Assembly (NCBI GenBank): GCA_965247265.1
Contig: OZ252002.1
Coordinates: 2,046,001 to 2,110,000, forward strand
Length of the DNA: 64,000 nt
Direction: 5' to 3'
Source: G965247265 sp965247265
GTDB lineage: Bacteria > Pseudomonadota > Gammaproteobacteria > UBA4575
The notes under the pieces are model-generated. The model searched no databases and was not told the origin of the DNA. It worked only from the letters and a program-made list of their open reading frames with translations. The position numbers and the translations under genes were made by a program. This document shows positions 63,569 through 64,000 of the stretch, piece by piece. How positions within the stretch are numbered: position 1 is the stretch's first letter; the number at the start of each line of letters is the position of its first letter.

Positions 63569-64000
63569 ATGGACGTCTCAATCTTAATCTATAAAATGAC
63601 TAAATTATTACATAATACAATTGTAACAATTGTTGCATGCGCTTGTGCAATTTCAATTTCTTACGCGAGCACTACTTCTAACCTACTTCCAGAAAACAAG
63701 CATAATCAAACAACTAAACTCATTACTCATTTTTTAGACAAGTACCATTATAAAGACTTTAATATAAATAATAATTTATCGAATGATATTTTAGATGCTT
63801 ATCTAGAGTCACTAGATCCTAATAAGAGCTATTTTTATCAAAAAGATATTGATAGCTTTCAAAAATTTCGATTTAAACTTGATGACGCGCTAACACGTCC
63901 TGAGTTAAATGCCCCCTATCAAATTTTTAGGCTATATCAAGCGCGGGTAGATGAACGTGTGCTACATACATTAGAGCTTTTGAATAATAATTTTAATTTC
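63569..64000 (+). CDS. prc: Carboxy-terminal processing (tail-specific) protease Prc/Tsp, N-terminal part
   Basis: The frame is open to the right edge (144 codons seen), so it is a partial gene. A signal peptide (~10-34, LLHNTIVTIVACACAISISYA) is followed by the N-terminal domain of Prc: TKLITHFLDKYHYKDFNIN, the YLESLDPNKSYFYQKDIDSFQKF signature and LFQARVDERV-like segment (here YQARVDERVLHTLELL). Prc is a periplasmic serine protease that trims penicillin-binding protein 3 and cleaves tagged proteins; PDZ and catalytic domains lie outside the window. An ATG at 63596 is an alternative start; neither has a clear ribosome site. Confidence 0.85.
   Translation, partial: MDVSILIYKMTKLLHNTIVTIVACACAISISYASTTSNLLPENKHNQTTKLITHFLDKYHYKDFNINNNLSNDILDAYLESLDPNKSYFYQKDIDSFQKFRFKLDDALTRPELNAPYQIFRLYQARVDERVLHTLELLNNNFNF

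Noticed and set aside
1..64000. tRNA, rRNA, CRISPR, insertion sequences or phage genes
   Set aside because: No cloverleaf-like stretch, regular repeat array, transposase or integrase was recognised on either strand.

Overview
The window looks like one contiguous piece of an AT-rich gammaproteobacterial chromosome, probably from a free-living aquatic lineage. The evidence is the gene set: ftsK-lolA, trxB, aat, alaC-hom-thrC, surE-pcm-yqaA-nlpD, a long FadE-type acyl-CoA dehydrogenase, a TfpX/TfpZ-type pilin accessory protein, scattered molybdopterin genes and a Prc/Tsp protease cut by the right edge. No rRNA, tRNA, CRISPR array, insertion sequence or phage module was seen.

Layout. 1-2.2 kb: the end of a urea/short-chain-amide ABC transporter followed by an acetamidase/formamidase. 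2.2-5.1 kb: an FMN-dependent alpha-hydroxy-acid dehydrogenase and a glutamate dehydrogenase. 5.1-24.4 kb: mostly housekeeping genes (LolA, FtsK, thioredoxin reductase, a FemAB-like transferase, an M48 protease beside a frameshifted yjgN-like gene, Aat, TfpX-like, TraB/GumN, threonine synthesis, the surE-nlpD group, Smr, a hotdog thioesterase). 24.4-26.9 kb: a FadE-like acyl-CoA dehydrogenase with a histone-H1-like tail.

27.1-43.6 kb is the most remarkable part: about 17 minus-strand genes, almost all spaced under 50 bp or overlapping. They encode a three-haem lipoprotein related to the hydrazine synthase alpha-subunit family, a CX4CH lipoprotein, an SH3-plus-barrel protein, a second outer-membrane barrel, a TlpA-like thioredoxin, DUF4266 and DUF3570 proteins, a coiled-coil periplasmic protein, three TPR proteins (two of them lipoproteins), a small secreted protein, an ExbB/TolQ protein, two ExbD proteins, an AgmX/PglI (TonB-like) protein and a PDZ protein. 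The composition resembles the Agl-Glt motor and envelope machinery of Myxococcus, joined here to haem and thiol-redox lipoproteins. ApbE (flavin transferase) lies just upstream on the same strand. I infer a proton-motive-force-driven, envelope-spanning machine; its function cannot be read from sequence.

43.9-51.6 kb: ApbE, molybdopterin genes on alternating strands (moeA, moaE, moaB, moaA), a SLC13-type dicarboxylate transporter, a PEP mutase/isocitrate lyase family enzyme and a thioredoxin-like protein. 51.6-57.8 kb: an EamA transporter, a DUF4139 protein and a trio of VWA-like protein, membrane DnaJ protein and NorD/CbbO-type VWA protein. 57.9-64 kb: an aminotransferase, an NTF2-like protein, a SulP transporter, a small membrane protein, a frameshifted DUF853 ATPase and the start of prc.

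Five conserved genes are interrupted: yjgN, DUF853 and an outer-membrane barrel each by a net +1 frameshift, and the AgmX/PglI and DUF4266 genes each by one in-frame TGA. TGA is the normal terminator of several intact genes here, so stop reassignment is unlikely. Base errors in the assembly or genuine gene decay are the main explanations.
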